Below are positions 1-7,415 of a stretch of 64,000 nucleotides of DNA, in pieces. The translations under genes were made by a program, and so were the position numbers. This DNA comes from an uncultured Ruminiclostridium sp. (GTDB lineage Bacteria; Bacillota; Clostridia; Oscillospirales; Ruminococcaceae): assembly GCA_910588335.1 (NCBI GenBank), contig CAJUQV010000001.1, forward strand, positions 1 to 64,000, read 5' to 3'. The notes below the pieces were generated by a model that saw nothing but the letters and a program-made list of their open reading frames with translations, made no database searches and was not told the origin of the DNA. Each line of letters opens with the position of its first letter. The stretch's first letter is position 1.

Positions 1-58
1 GGAGAGCATCTGCCTTACAAGCAGAGGGTCACAGGTTCGAGCCCTGTAACTCCCACCA
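1..58 (+). tRNA. tRNA-Val (anticodon TAC), 5' end cut by window edge
   Basis: The anticodon arm (stem TCTGC/GCAGA, loop CTTACAA) gives anticodon TAC. The T arm is ACAGG-TTCGAGC-CCTGT, followed by acceptor strand AACTCCC, discriminator A and an encoded CCA at 56-58. The acceptor 5' strand and most of the D arm lie before the window. First of five tRNA genes. Confidence 0.93.
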
Positions 59-96
59 AAAAACAGTCGGACATATAAGCTTGTCGGCTGTTTTTT
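59..96 (+). terminator. Hairpin with T-run after tRNA-Val
   Basis: AAAACAGTCGGAC pairs (one G-U, one bulge) with GTCGGCTGTTTT and runs into six Ts at 91-96. It looks like a rho-independent terminator, so the Val tRNA may end an upstream transcript. Confidence 0.65.
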
Positions 97-260
97 AAAG
101 TATTGATGTTTTTTGTTTTCTTATTTCTTTAAGGAATATCGTTTTTGCTTCCTTCATAATCAATGTCGCAGGATTGCCTAAAACGTGTTCCAATTTTGTT
201 CTTTTATCCTTTTATTGATGATTGCAGCAATTGCTCGCCAATACGGGTAAAAGAAATATT

Positions 261-337
261 GGCTCGGTAGTTCAGCTGGTTAGAACGCTAGCCTGTCACG
301 CTAGAGGTCGTGGGTTCGAACCCCATCCGAGTCGCCA
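261..337 (+). tRNA. tRNA-Asp (anticodon GTC)
   Basis: Complete cloverleaf: acceptor GGCTCGG/CCGAGTC, anticodon stem CTAGC/GCTAG around loop CTGTCAC (anticodon GTC), T loop GGTTCGAACC, discriminator G, and encoded CCA at 335-337. Confidence 0.96.
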
Positions 338-440
338 CCGTCGAAAGGCGGCAGCCGGTTCCCCAAAAAAGAGCGGCTGTTCTTAACCCCCCTTTACTTT
401 TATCACCCAATCCTCATCCCATATACAGATGGGATGAGAT

Positions 441-516
<76 letters not shown>

Positions 517-540
517 GAGAGATTGAAAAATCTCTTAACC

Positions 541-616
541 GCGGATTTAGCTCATCTGGTAGAGCGCCACCTTGCCAAGGTGGAGGTAGCGAGTTCGAGC
601 CTCGTAATCCGCTCCA
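541..616 (+). tRNA. tRNA-Gly (anticodon GCC)
   Basis: Complete cloverleaf: acceptor GCGGATT/AATCCGC, anticodon stem CCACC/GGTGG with loop TTGCCAA (anticodon GCC), discriminator T, and encoded CCA at 614-616. Confidence 0.96.
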
Positions 617-747
617 GTAGCTTATTTTAATTTTTTGGAATATTTTTCGTATGTTCCGAATAAGCTATACCAAGCTCTTGCAAAAGCGGGGGCAATGAGA
701 TTTTCGTTTTTGTGAACAAAAGTTGCGTATTCACAAAAGCGAAAATC

Positions 748-821
748 GGCGCTATAGCCAAGTGGTAAGGCGTGGGTCTGCAACACCCTGATCCCCGGTT
801 CAAATCCGGGTGGCGCCTCCA
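748..821 (+). tRNA. tRNA-Cys (anticodon GCA)
   Basis: Acceptor GGCGCTA/TGGCGCC (with G-U), short D loop AGTGGTAAGG typical of Cys tRNA, anticodon GCA, T arm CCCGG-TTCAAAT-CCGGG, and encoded CCA at 819-821. Last tRNA of the cluster; a long hairpin follows 13 bases later. Confidence 0.95.
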
Positions 822-834
822 GCTAAATATGACC

Positions 835-894
835 AAAAAGATATTATGCCCACAAATGGCTGTACAAAGTCATTTGTGGGCATAATATCTTTTT
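835..894 (+). terminator. 24-bp perfect hairpin closing the tRNA cluster
   Basis: Arms 835-858 and 871-894 are perfect reverse complements, starting with AAAAAG and ending in CTTTTT, with a 12-base loop. It can terminate on either strand. The core ATTATGCCCACAAA recurs as ATTATGCCCGCAAA in the hairpin at 2145-2186, so the two hairpins bracket the AT-rich HAD cassette. The rest of 895-1103 holds no gene and is occupied mainly by repeat sequence. Confidence 0.8.
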
Positions 895-943
895 GTGAAA
901 AACAGGATTCGCCATCCGCAAATATTCTCGTAACGAAACAGGA

Positions 944-1077
944 CTTGATTTAAGATTGCACCCTAAGCCATACTCTTTGATCATACATATATTTCTCTAT
1001 ACCTTCATTAAAGATTAAGGCTTGTTTGAAAATAAAGATAGGAGTAATACTAATCCCTTTTTAAACTGTTGGATTAG
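944..1077. repeat. Left repeat block of HAD cassette
   Basis: Contains CTTGATTTAAGATTGCACC (944-962, continuing to 966) and a 33-base unit at 1045-1077 beginning TAATACTAATCCC and ending TTGGATTAG. Both recur in inverted orientation on the other side of the HAD gene: 1920-1942 (21 of 23 matches) and 1891-1922 (30 of 32). The TAATACYAATC end also occurs in other intergenic regions of the window. Confidence 0.75.
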
Positions 1078-1103
1078 TGTTTGGGCGCAACTCTTTTTAA
1101 ACT

Positions 1104-1805
1104 ATGGATAAAAAAGGGATTGATATAAAAATGATTTTTTTTGATATTGATAATACTTTAATTGATTATAATACTTCTGAAAAAAAAGCTATAATGGAAT
1201 TGTTTAAGACAAAATATGATATTTTATTAAATGATGAGCAGGTGCAATATTGGCATACTATATCAAAAAAATATTTTGACAGATATTTACATGGTGAACT
1301 GAAATTCAAAGAACAAGGGAAAAAACGTTTTTGTGAAATGACGAATTTTTGTGGCAGGAATATTGAAGAAAGAGAAGGCGTGTTGTTATTTTGTGATTAT
1401 CAATTTTTGTTGGAAAAGAATTGGATACTGTTCAGTGATGTTAATGATGCAATTAAATTATTGAAGGATTTTAGACTTGGAATAATAAGTAACGGGAAAT
1501 CCAAACAACAAAAATCAAAATTATTATGTACGAATATAGATGACCATTTTGAAATAGAATTATTTTCTGAAGATATTGGAAAAGCAAAACCATGCACGGA
1601 TATTTTTTGGGAAGCTGTAAGAAAATCGGGTGAAAAGATAAATGATATTATTTATGTGGGAGATAATGTTATTACAGATATAATTCCGTGTGAAAAAATA
1701 GGGATAAAAAGTGTACTTATTGATAGAAAAGGTGAAAGTGATTCTTGTCACACTACAATAAATAATTTATGCGATTTGAAGAGACTGGTTAAAAAATGGT
1801 TATGA
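1104..1805 (+). CDS. HAD-family hydrolase (YjjG-like phosphatase)
   Basis: Haloacid-dehalogenase phosphatase, about 233 residues, cytoplasmic. Motif I is FFDIDNTL (Asp nucleophile and DxD general acid/base), motif II is GIISNGK, and motif III/IV is GKAKPCTDIFWEAV followed by YVGDNVITDI. Subfamily members act on small phosphomonoesters, often nucleotides; the substrate cannot be read here. An internal ATG at 1131, directly before the DxD strand, has the better-placed purine-rich stretch and may be the true start. The gene is strikingly AT-rich compared with its 40-50% GC neighbours and is flanked by inverted repeats, which suggests acquisition as a cassette beside the tRNA cluster. Confidence 0.85.
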   Translation: MDKKGIDIKMIFFDIDNTLIDYNTSEKKAIMELFKTKYDILLNDEQVQYWHTISKKYFDRYLHGELKFKEQGKKRFCEMTNFCGRNIEEREGVLLFCDYQFLLEKNWILFSDVNDAIKLLKDFRLGIISNGKSKQQKSKLLCTNIDDHFEIELFSEDIGKAKPCTDIFWEAVRKSGEKINDIIYVGDNVITDIIPCEKIGIKSVLIDRKGESDSCHTTINNLCDLKRLVKKWL

Positions 1806-1838
1806 TAGAAGGCAGTGCGGTATGTGCGTACTCATACT

Positions 1839-1972
1839 AATCTTTGATCAAGGTATAATAATACGAATGATCGATAATTAGTGCTTATACCAATCCAACA
1901 GTTTTAAAAGGGATTAGTATTAGGGTGCAATCTTTAAACAAGTTGTAGACTTGATTAAAGATTGCTATCAAT
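1839..1972. repeat. Right repeat block of HAD cassette
   Basis: CTAATCTTTGATCAAG (1838-1853) is followed by CAATCCAACAGTTTTAAAAG (1891-1910, continuing to 1922) and TTAGGGTGCAATCTTTAAAC (1920-1939). The last two are inverted copies of the left block. CTTGATTAAAGATTGC follows at 1951-1966. No gene is convincing between 1806 and 2273. Confidence 0.75.
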
Positions 1973-2065
1973 TTAGAGAAAGGTCGGTCAGACTCCACCC
2001 CTTTTTTCACGGAACTAAAGAAAGGCTATCTGGTCATGACGCACCGGCAGCATATCGCTGCACTC

Positions 2066-2094
2066 AAAAAGCTCAACTTTTGTCGGGCTTTTTT
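2066..2094 (+). terminator. Terminator-like hairpin
   Basis: AAAAAGCTC (2066-2074) pairs with GGGCTTTTT (from 2085) and runs into a T tract to 2094. No clear gene ends just before it. The preceding 100 bases can be read as a short peptide containing MTHRQHIAALKKLNF that I could not assign. Confidence 0.5.
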
Positions 2095-2144
2095 ACTTAC
2101 CTAAATATGTACATAAACCGCATTATCGATTGCCAAAAAACATA

Positions 2145-2186
2145 TTATGCCCGCAAACGTCCGTGTAGGTACGTTTGCGGGCATAA
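2145..2186. repeat. Hairpin sharing its core with the one at 835-894
   Basis: TTATGCCCGCAAACGT (2145-2160) and its exact reverse complement (2171-2186) enclose a 10-base loop. The core matches the tRNA-Cys distal hairpin except for one A/G change on each arm, so the two are probably copies of one element. Confidence 0.65.
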
Positions 2187-2235
2187 CTGCCTTTAGCAGA
2201 AAATAATCCTTAGTCATCCATATAATTGTCTATAC

Positions 2236-2262
2236 CTTAACCAAAAATTAGTATTGGTTAAG
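2236..2262. repeat. Palindromic intergenic repeat
   Basis: CTTAACCA and TGGTTAAG form perfect 8-base arms around AAAATTAGTAT. Wording such as TCTATACC and TTAGTATTGG links it to the repeats at 1839, 20168 and 63481. It lies immediately downstream of the stop codon of the DUF3781 gene. Confidence 0.5.
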
Positions 2263-2273
2263 AATTATGTAGG

Positions 2274-2516
2274 TCATATTTTTACTTTATGTGCAGTTAT
2301 AATTGTATAGCTATGAGCGTTTACCGTTATTCTGCAATTACCTGCAACAGCATACCAATTTTTTCCGATTCTTTCAATTATTGTGCCTTCAGACAAAATT
2401 TGTGTTTTGCACCATTGAACAGGGTCCTCCGCTTCAAGCTGTAAATTCCTTTTTATTCTTTCCGCACCCATTTCTGTTGTATGGAGTTTAACAATGTTTT
2501 CAATTAAACCATTCAC
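2274..2516 (-). CDS. DUF3781 domain protein
   Basis: 80-residue cytoplasmic protein matching the DUF3781 pattern as I remember it: N-terminal helix MNGLIENIVKLHTTEMG, RIKRNL, CKTQIL, then GKNWYAVAGNCRITVN and AHSYTIITAHK at the end. The family has no established function. AT-rich like the nearby HAD gene, so probably part of the same accessory stretch between the tRNA cluster and the epimerase operon. No neighbour suggests a role. Confidence 0.75.
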   Translation of the reverse strand: MNGLIENIVKLHTTEMGAERIKRNLQLEAEDPVQWCKTQILSEGTIIERIGKNWYAVAGNCRITVNAHSYTIITAHKVKI

Positions 2517-2599
2517 TTAAATACTCCCTGCTCCAAACTCGCTTTTTCAGTATATATCACTTAGTTTTACCGGAAACACGAAACCGAATTAAGACTTTA

Positions 2600-3670
2600 T
2601 TATTTAAACGACTCCGAAATCAGATCCCCTTCATTCAGCCCCGCAACTATAACCGTATACCCGTCAACAGTACCTCCTACGGAAACCGGCGTCTGTATTC
2701 TGTCACCGTTCTTTATCAGATAAACATATGTGTTTTCTCTGTTTGAAACCGCTCCCATAGGCACCGCGAGAACATTGTTCATCTCACTTGTGGTATAGTT
2801 GACGGTAGCCCACCCGGCAACAACAGCGTTCGGAGTTTCCTCCAACATTTTTTCCAGAACATCTGGCTCAAATCCGATAATGACGTTTTTACTGCTGTCC
2901 GCCGCCACGGGGCCGGTTTTAGCGGATTCAAACAGCATATTTTCTTTGGAATACTTCAGGTCAAACTTATACGCCCCGCTGTTGGGTACGCTTACGATTC
3001 TCCCCTCATAGGTATTTCCCGTTAAAGTCACCGATACCTTTGCTCCCAATCTATATTTATCCTCTTCTTCTTTTTTGGATGGAGCGCCTATGTAGGCGTA
3101 AATTTCATCGGGATGCGCGATGGAGCAGATATAGGTTCCTTCCTCAAGCTCTTCACCCACGGTAAGCGGCGCGGCGTCGGAAACTACGCAGTCATAGGGG
3201 GCTCTGATAGTGTAGCTGTCTATTTGGTACTGTATTGAATCAAGCACCGCTTTTTCGTACTCATATTCAAGCTTTGCCGCTTCGGTACCCAAGGCTTGAC
3301 TGTTCTCATACGCCGCTTGAGTCAGTATTTCCTGCCTCCGATATGTATAGTCGAGAGCCGAGCTGTCCAATACCGCTATAACGTCGCCCTCTTTAAGCTC
3401 CTGAAGCCTTGACAGCTTATAGCTCACCAAATTCGCCCCCGCGGGAGTATACAGCGAATCCGAAAGAGCATATCCCAAAGAGGCTCCGATATTTTCTCCG
3501 GAAGACAGGTTCATTCTTCCGACCTCGTACGTTCTATAGTCCTCATGCTGAACTCCCTCGTATATGGGGATCTCAATTTCTCCTTCAAGTCCGCCGGAAC
3601 ACCCCGACGATAAAGCAAGCCCAAGCGACAGCAAAGCTGCCGTTATCCTTTCAATACGTCCTTTTTTCAT
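2600..3670 (-). CDS. HlyD/membrane-fusion-type lipoprotein without a cognate transporter
   Basis: Secreted adaptor-like protein of 356 residues. The start is placed at MKKGRIERI, one base after the upstream stop, because it gives a signal peptide (LLSLGLALSSGC) with a lipobox-like Cys; a longer in-frame start would overlap the epimerase by 71 bases. LKEGDVIAVLDSS and SYTIRAPYDCVVSD are the two halves of a lipoyl-like hairpin around a short helical segment. The C-terminus VGGTVDGYTVIVAGLNEGD resembles the distal domain of efflux adaptors. No ABC or RND permease is adjacent. It is last in the operon with the cellobiose epimerase. The protein at 14051 ends in a similar sequence. Confidence 0.75.
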   Translation of the reverse strand: MKKGRIERITAALLSLGLALSSGCSGGLEGEIEIPIYEGVQHEDYRTYEVGRMNLSSGENIGASLGYALSDSLYTPAGANLVSYKLSRLQELKEGDVIAVLDSSALDYTYRRQEILTQAAYENSQALGTEAAKLEYEYEKAVLDSIQYQIDSYTIRAPYDCVVSDAAPLTVGEELEEGTYICSIAHPDEIYAYIGAPSKKEEEDKYRLGAKVSVTLTGNTYEGRIVSVPNSGAYKFDLKYSKENMLFESAKTGPVAADSSKNVIIGFEPDVLEKMLEETPNAVVAGWATVNYTTSEMNNVLAVPMGAVSNRENTYVYLIKNGDRIQTPVSVGGTVDGYTVIVAGLNEGDLISESFK

Positions 3671-3671
3671 A

Positions 3672-4853
3672 TTAAAACTCAAGCCTTTCAATAACCTCAA
3701 GGCACATTCTGCCGTTATGATAGGGACATTTCCACGGGTCAACAGCGGGCTTGAAATCCGCAGGCGTTCCGTTTTCGTCCACCTGCGAATACCACTCTCC
3801 GCCCTCGCGCCTGTCTATGATTTTTTCCTTTATATAATTCCAAACGGAACGGGAAATATGCTCATATTCGGAATCTCCGTACCGCTGATAAGCGTTTAGA
3901 AATCCTACAACGCTTTCCGCCTGTACCCACCATATGCGCCATGTGTTGATTTTGTCGTTTTCTCTCTCGTTGAGAACAGAACCTTCCTTAAAAGCTATGT
4001 CGGCTATGCTGCGTACTATTTTCCGATTCATTCCGGAAATCTTTTCCTTAAGCTCCTCAAAATCTTTCGATCCGCCGCCGGCTATAACGTCGCAGGCTCT
4101 GTCTAAAAGCCATGTGGCTTCGATATCGTGACCGTAGGAATGTATGTCCCCGATTACGTTCATTTCCTTATCAAAGAATACCAGGAGCTTTGAACCGTCC
4201 TTGTCATAGATTCTGCCATATGTAAGCTTAAGCTGAAAAATCAGCCTTTCAAGCACTTTTTTGTTTCCTGATACCCTGTACAATTCGGTATAGGCCTCGA
4301 TAAGGTGCAATACCGTATTCATGGTCTTATCCGCCATCAGTCCGTTTTCGGAAAGAGCGTCGTTTTCGATAAGCTCAAACTCCCTGCTCTGTGCTTCCAG
4401 ATACGCCACAGAGTCAACGCACTTCTTTTCCACCGTTTCAAACACTTTCAGAGCCAGCTCAAGCGCTTTCTTGTCTCCGGAAGCATCGTAATAGCTTGAC
4501 ATTGCATAAATGAAAAACGCCTGACAATAGGTATGCTTCATGGAATCGTTAACCGAGCCGTCGGCGTTCATCATCCAGTAAACACCGCCGTATTCCCCGT
4601 CAACACAGTGCTTTCCCAAAAAATCAAAGCAGTGGGCGGCTTTATCCAGATACTCCTTTTTTTTGAGCACAATATAGCAGTTGGAGTAAAACCAAAGTAT
4701 TCGGGAATGAAGTATGACACCTTTGGGCGCGTCCTTGTCCGTCTTAAGCCCATAGCTTACAAATCCGTAGAATCCGCCTTTTTCATAATCGCAAAGAGCG
4801 TCCCAGAAGGGTATAATATGATTTTCAAGCTCTTTTTGTATTTCCGCTTTCAT
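3672..4853 (-). CDS. Cellobiose 2-epimerase (AGE superfamily)
   Basis: Interconverts cellobiose and 4-O-beta-glucosyl-mannose, typically feeding mannan or cellulose oligosaccharide use. 393 residues, the usual length. Family signatures as I recall them from Ruminococcus albus enzyme: IIPFWDALCDYEKGGFYG, GVILHSRILWFYSN, EYGGVYWMM, DKTMNTVLHLIEAYTEL, GDIHSYGHDIEATWLLDRA and PWKCPYHNGRMCLEV, the last two supplying catalytic His residues of the (alpha/alpha)6 barrel. No signal peptide, so cytoplasmic. Transcribed ahead of the HlyD-like lipoprotein and 18 bases after the DUF1015 gene. Confidence 0.9.
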   Translation of the reverse strand: MKAEIQKELENHIIPFWDALCDYEKGGFYGFVSYGLKTDKDAPKGVILHSRILWFYSNCYIVLKKKEYLDKAAHCFDFLGKHCVDGEYGGVYWMMNADGSVNDSMKHTYCQAFFIYAMSSYYDASGDKKALELALKVFETVEKKCVDSVAYLEAQSREFELIENDALSENGLMADKTMNTVLHLIEAYTELYRVSGNKKVLERLIFQLKLTYGRIYDKDGSKLLVFFDKEMNVIGDIHSYGHDIEATWLLDRACDVIAGGGSKDFEELKEKISGMNRKIVRSIADIAFKEGSVLNERENDKINTWRIWWVQAESVVGFLNAYQRYGDSEYEHISRSVWNYIKEKIIDRREGGEWYSQVDENGTPADFKPAVDPWKCPYHNGRMCLEVIERLEF

Positions 4854-4871
4854 AAATGCTCCTTAAATCAA

Positions 4872-6161
4872 TCAGTCAAAAATCTTATTCATAACAAGAC
4901 CCGTGGTAAGTTTAGGATAAAAATAAGTGGATTTCTGAGGCATTTTTTCTCCCGCCGCCGCCACATTCTTTATTTCCTCAACCCTCGTGGGATTTAACAG
5001 AAAGCAGCAGTTCGCCCTTTGTCCGTCCACCTCCGAGAGAGCCTCGTCGGCGCTCCTTGTGTAGGTGAGATTTATCTGCTTTGCCATATTTTCCTTGTCA
5101 ATGCCGAAAATACGCTCTAAAATCAAGGTGTGTAAAACGCTTACGTCCAATCCCCGCAGGGCTTCGCTTTTGTCCGGCAGCAATTCGGCCATCACCGAAC
5201 GTTCCTTCAGCTTAAGGAGCGTGTAATTATTATCTCCGGTAAACATGACAAAAGCCTTTTCTCCGTTTTTGTAGGCTTCTTCAAGTCCTGTTTCTCCCTT
5301 TTCCCTGTTGAGATAAGGGGTGATTTCAAAGTATTCGGCGCATTTTTCGCATACGCTTTTATAATCGAAGCTTTTAAGCCCGCGCACTATCCTATGGGTG
5401 GGGAAAACCGCTAAGCCGTCGTTTTCCATATTGACAAGCATCATGGTCACATAATCGCTGCTGCCCGTTTCGTCAAGATTATCTCTTACATAGCTCCTGT
5501 AATTGAGCGCGGTTTCGTAACGGTGATGTCCGTCGGCGATATAAAGCTTCTTATCCGCCATTTTTTCGGCAATGCTTTTTATAATATAGGGATCGTCCAC
5601 GACCCACATACGGTGAATCACGTTTTCATCGTCGGAAAATTCGCTGTTCGGAGCCTTTTCCGAGGCTTTTTTTATAATATTGAACACCGAATTGTCCTCA
5701 TCGGTGTATAAGGAATATATCTGACTGAAATTACAGCCGGTTGCTTTCATTAAATTAAGTCGGTCGGCTTTCGCCTTGGACAGGGTTTCCTCATGAGGCA
5801 GGATAACGCCTTTTTCAAAAGGCTCCGCCTTTACCAAAGAGACGAAGCCCTTCACCTTAAGGTTTTTTCCAAACGCGGAAAACTCCATTTCATAAATATA
5901 GATTCCTTCTTTTTCATCCCGCTTAAGCACACCGTCGTTAATCCAGCTTCTGAGCGTTCCCGCCGCTTCGCGGTAGGGAGTGATATCCTCGCCCGCTTCG
6001 GTAGTGGGAAGCTCCAGCCTGATAATGTTGTATTCGTTTTTTTCGATAAGCCTTTGTCTTTGTTCTCCGCTTACAATATCGTAAGGGGGACAGCAAAGAT
6101 TTTTTGGTTCTCCCGCCTTTTCGGTATAGCGTAAGCCCTTGAAGGGTTTTATTTCCGCCAT
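4872..6161 (-). CDS. DUF1015 family protein
   Basis: 429 residues from the start MAEIKPFKGLRY, chosen because AAAGGA lies about eight bases upstream; an in-frame ATG 75 bases earlier has no good site. Conserved blocks: CCPPYDIV near the N-terminus, LPHEETLSKAKADRL, and the central IADGHHRYETALNYR. The DGHHR sequence resembles the ligand-phosphate motif of ParB/sulfiredoxin-fold enzymes such as free-serine kinases, but that link is inference. Cytoplasmic, probably co-transcribed with the epimerase downstream. Function unknown. Confidence 0.85.
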   Translation of the reverse strand: MAEIKPFKGLRYTEKAGEPKNLCCPPYDIVSGEQRQRLIEKNEYNIIRLELPTTEAGEDITPYREAAGTLRSWINDGVLKRDEKEGIYIYEMEFSAFGKNLKVKGFVSLVKAEPFEKGVILPHEETLSKAKADRLNLMKATGCNFSQIYSLYTDEDNSVFNIIKKASEKAPNSEFSDDENVIHRMWVVDDPYIIKSIAEKMADKKLYIADGHHRYETALNYRSYVRDNLDETGSSDYVTMMLVNMENDGLAVFPTHRIVRGLKSFDYKSVCEKCAEYFEITPYLNREKGETGLEEAYKNGEKAFVMFTGDNNYTLLKLKERSVMAELLPDKSEALRGLDVSVLHTLILERIFGIDKENMAKQINLTYTRSADEALSEVDGQRANCCFLLNPTRVEEIKNVAAAGEKMPQKSTYFYPKLTTGLVMNKIFD

Positions 6162-6247
6162 TCGGTTGTATCCTTTCCTTGCCGCTTTCTCGGTTAAATC
6201 CCCGAAAGCGCTTTTTTTTATCTGACGCTTTGCCAAAAAAACGTGAA

Positions 6248-7336
6248 TTAAATCGTACTGTCGGAAACCTTCTCGCTCTGGATGCTTTCAATGATTTCCT
6301 TAAGCTCGCTTTCGGGAGTCAGCGTATTGTAACTTTTTGAATTACCGCCGCTGCTTGCGTTTTCTCCCATTATCCCCGCGGCGGTAAGATTGGATTTGAT
6401 AAGCTCCATAGCCTCGTTTATCTCCGCGTCGGGTTTAAGGTCAAGTATAAAACGTGCGTAATCGGCATAAGCCTGTTTATTTTTAAGGTGCTCAAGAAAC
6501 TCTTTTACCCTTTCAGGATCATCACCGGCAAGAGCAAAAACCGCGTATCTGATAAACGACGCCAGATCGTCCGCCGCCGTAAGAACCGCGCTGTCATCCT
6601 CAAACAAAGTTCTCCACTCATTGTCATCCACAGTTCTCTCATACTTGCAGGCGCCCAATACCTCGCCGCTTTCGGGATCAATCCAGAACAGATCGGCGTT
6701 ACCGTTAACAAAGCCCTGTTCGTACCTGTCAATTTGCTCCCATAAAGCGTCCTCAAGGGATCCGCCCTCGGAAACAACTTTCAGGATTCTGTCCATCAGC
6801 AGCGGAAGCTCGCCCGCTCCTACCGGAACGCGAAGGGAGAAAGAATCCCCTTCAAAAATATTTAAATTGTCCCGACATCTCGCCGTATAATCGTCACGGG
6901 TAAGGGTTTCCTTTTCGGTCTCGCTGAAACCGAATCGTTCCGCGACGGAAGTAACATACATATCGGCCAACGCTGCTTCCTTTTCTTTTTCCTCCGCCAC
7001 CGAAAAGGGAAGAGCTTTTTCTATATCAGAGTAAAATTTTTCCGCGTCCGACTTTTCTTGCTCCCCGGCGTTATCGGTAATATCGTCCTTGGCTTCCGGC
7101 ACGTCGGGAACAGTGGATATGTCGGTTATATTAAGCCCCAATATGCTTTCTTGGGAGCTTTGGTAAAGTCCCAACGCCGCGTCGAGCGCCTCCGTGCCGC
7201 CGAATATTTTTTCCGCGCCGTTGGTGAAAAGATACATGGCAAAGGTGTCGCTGCTTCCTGCGGGACCTACGGTTCCGCTAAGGTCAAAGATACCGATTCC
7301 GGGGTATGTGCTTACAGATTGTACAAGCGTATCCAT
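6248..7336 (-). CDS. Unrecognised acidic protein, 362 aa
   Basis: I do not recognise a family. No signal peptide or membrane segment is visible. The N-terminal 60 residues are Gly/Ser/Thr-rich (DLSGTVGPAGSSDTFAMYLF, NGAEKIFGG). From about residue 75 the protein is strongly acidic and mostly helical (DNAGEQEKSDAEKFYSDIEK, AEEKEKEAALADMYV), ending in a Ser/Asn-rich linker and a short charged helix. Codon use matches the neighbours, so it is probably a resident gene. It lies between secA and the DUF1015 gene on the same strand. Confidence 0.75.
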   Translation of the reverse strand: MDTLVQSVSTYPGIGIFDLSGTVGPAGSSDTFAMYLFTNGAEKIFGGTEALDAALGLYQSSQESILGLNITDISTVPDVPEAKDDITDNAGEQEKSDAEKFYSDIEKALPFSVAEEKEKEAALADMYVTSVAERFGFSETEKETLTRDDYTARCRDNLNIFEGDSFSLRVPVGAGELPLLMDRILKVVSEGGSLEDALWEQIDRYEQGFVNGNADLFWIDPESGEVLGACKYERTVDDNEWRTLFEDDSAVLTAADDLASFIRYAVFALAGDDPERVKEFLEHLKNKQAYADYARFILDLKPDAEINEAMELIKSNLTAAGIMGENASSGGNSKSYNTLTPESELKEIIESIQSEKVSDSTI

Positions 7337-7385
7337 TAAAAATACCTCTCATAATTAAAATATAAAACAACGGTGATTGTTTCGA

Positions 7386-7407
7386 TAAAACCCGCCAAGC
7401 GCGGATT
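7386..7407 (-). terminator. Probable secA terminator
   Basis: On the minus strand AATCCGC-GCTTG-GCGGGTT is followed by TTATCG. The stem is good but the T tract is short, so termination may be incomplete. Confidence 0.5.
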
Positions 7408-7415
7408 TGCCGTTT

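Noticed and set aside
627..836. 69-codon open frame on the minus strand over the tRNA region
   Set aside because: It runs antisense through tRNA-Cys; the frame is a by-product of tRNA sequence.
1951..2196. 81-codon open frame on the plus strand
   Set aside because: It covers repeat sequence and two hairpins, lacks a ribosome site, and its peptide has no recognisable pattern.
5938..6291. 117-codon basic frame overlapping the DUF1015 start
   Set aside because: Composition is that of an out-of-frame shadow and the DUF1015 frame is clearly the coding one.
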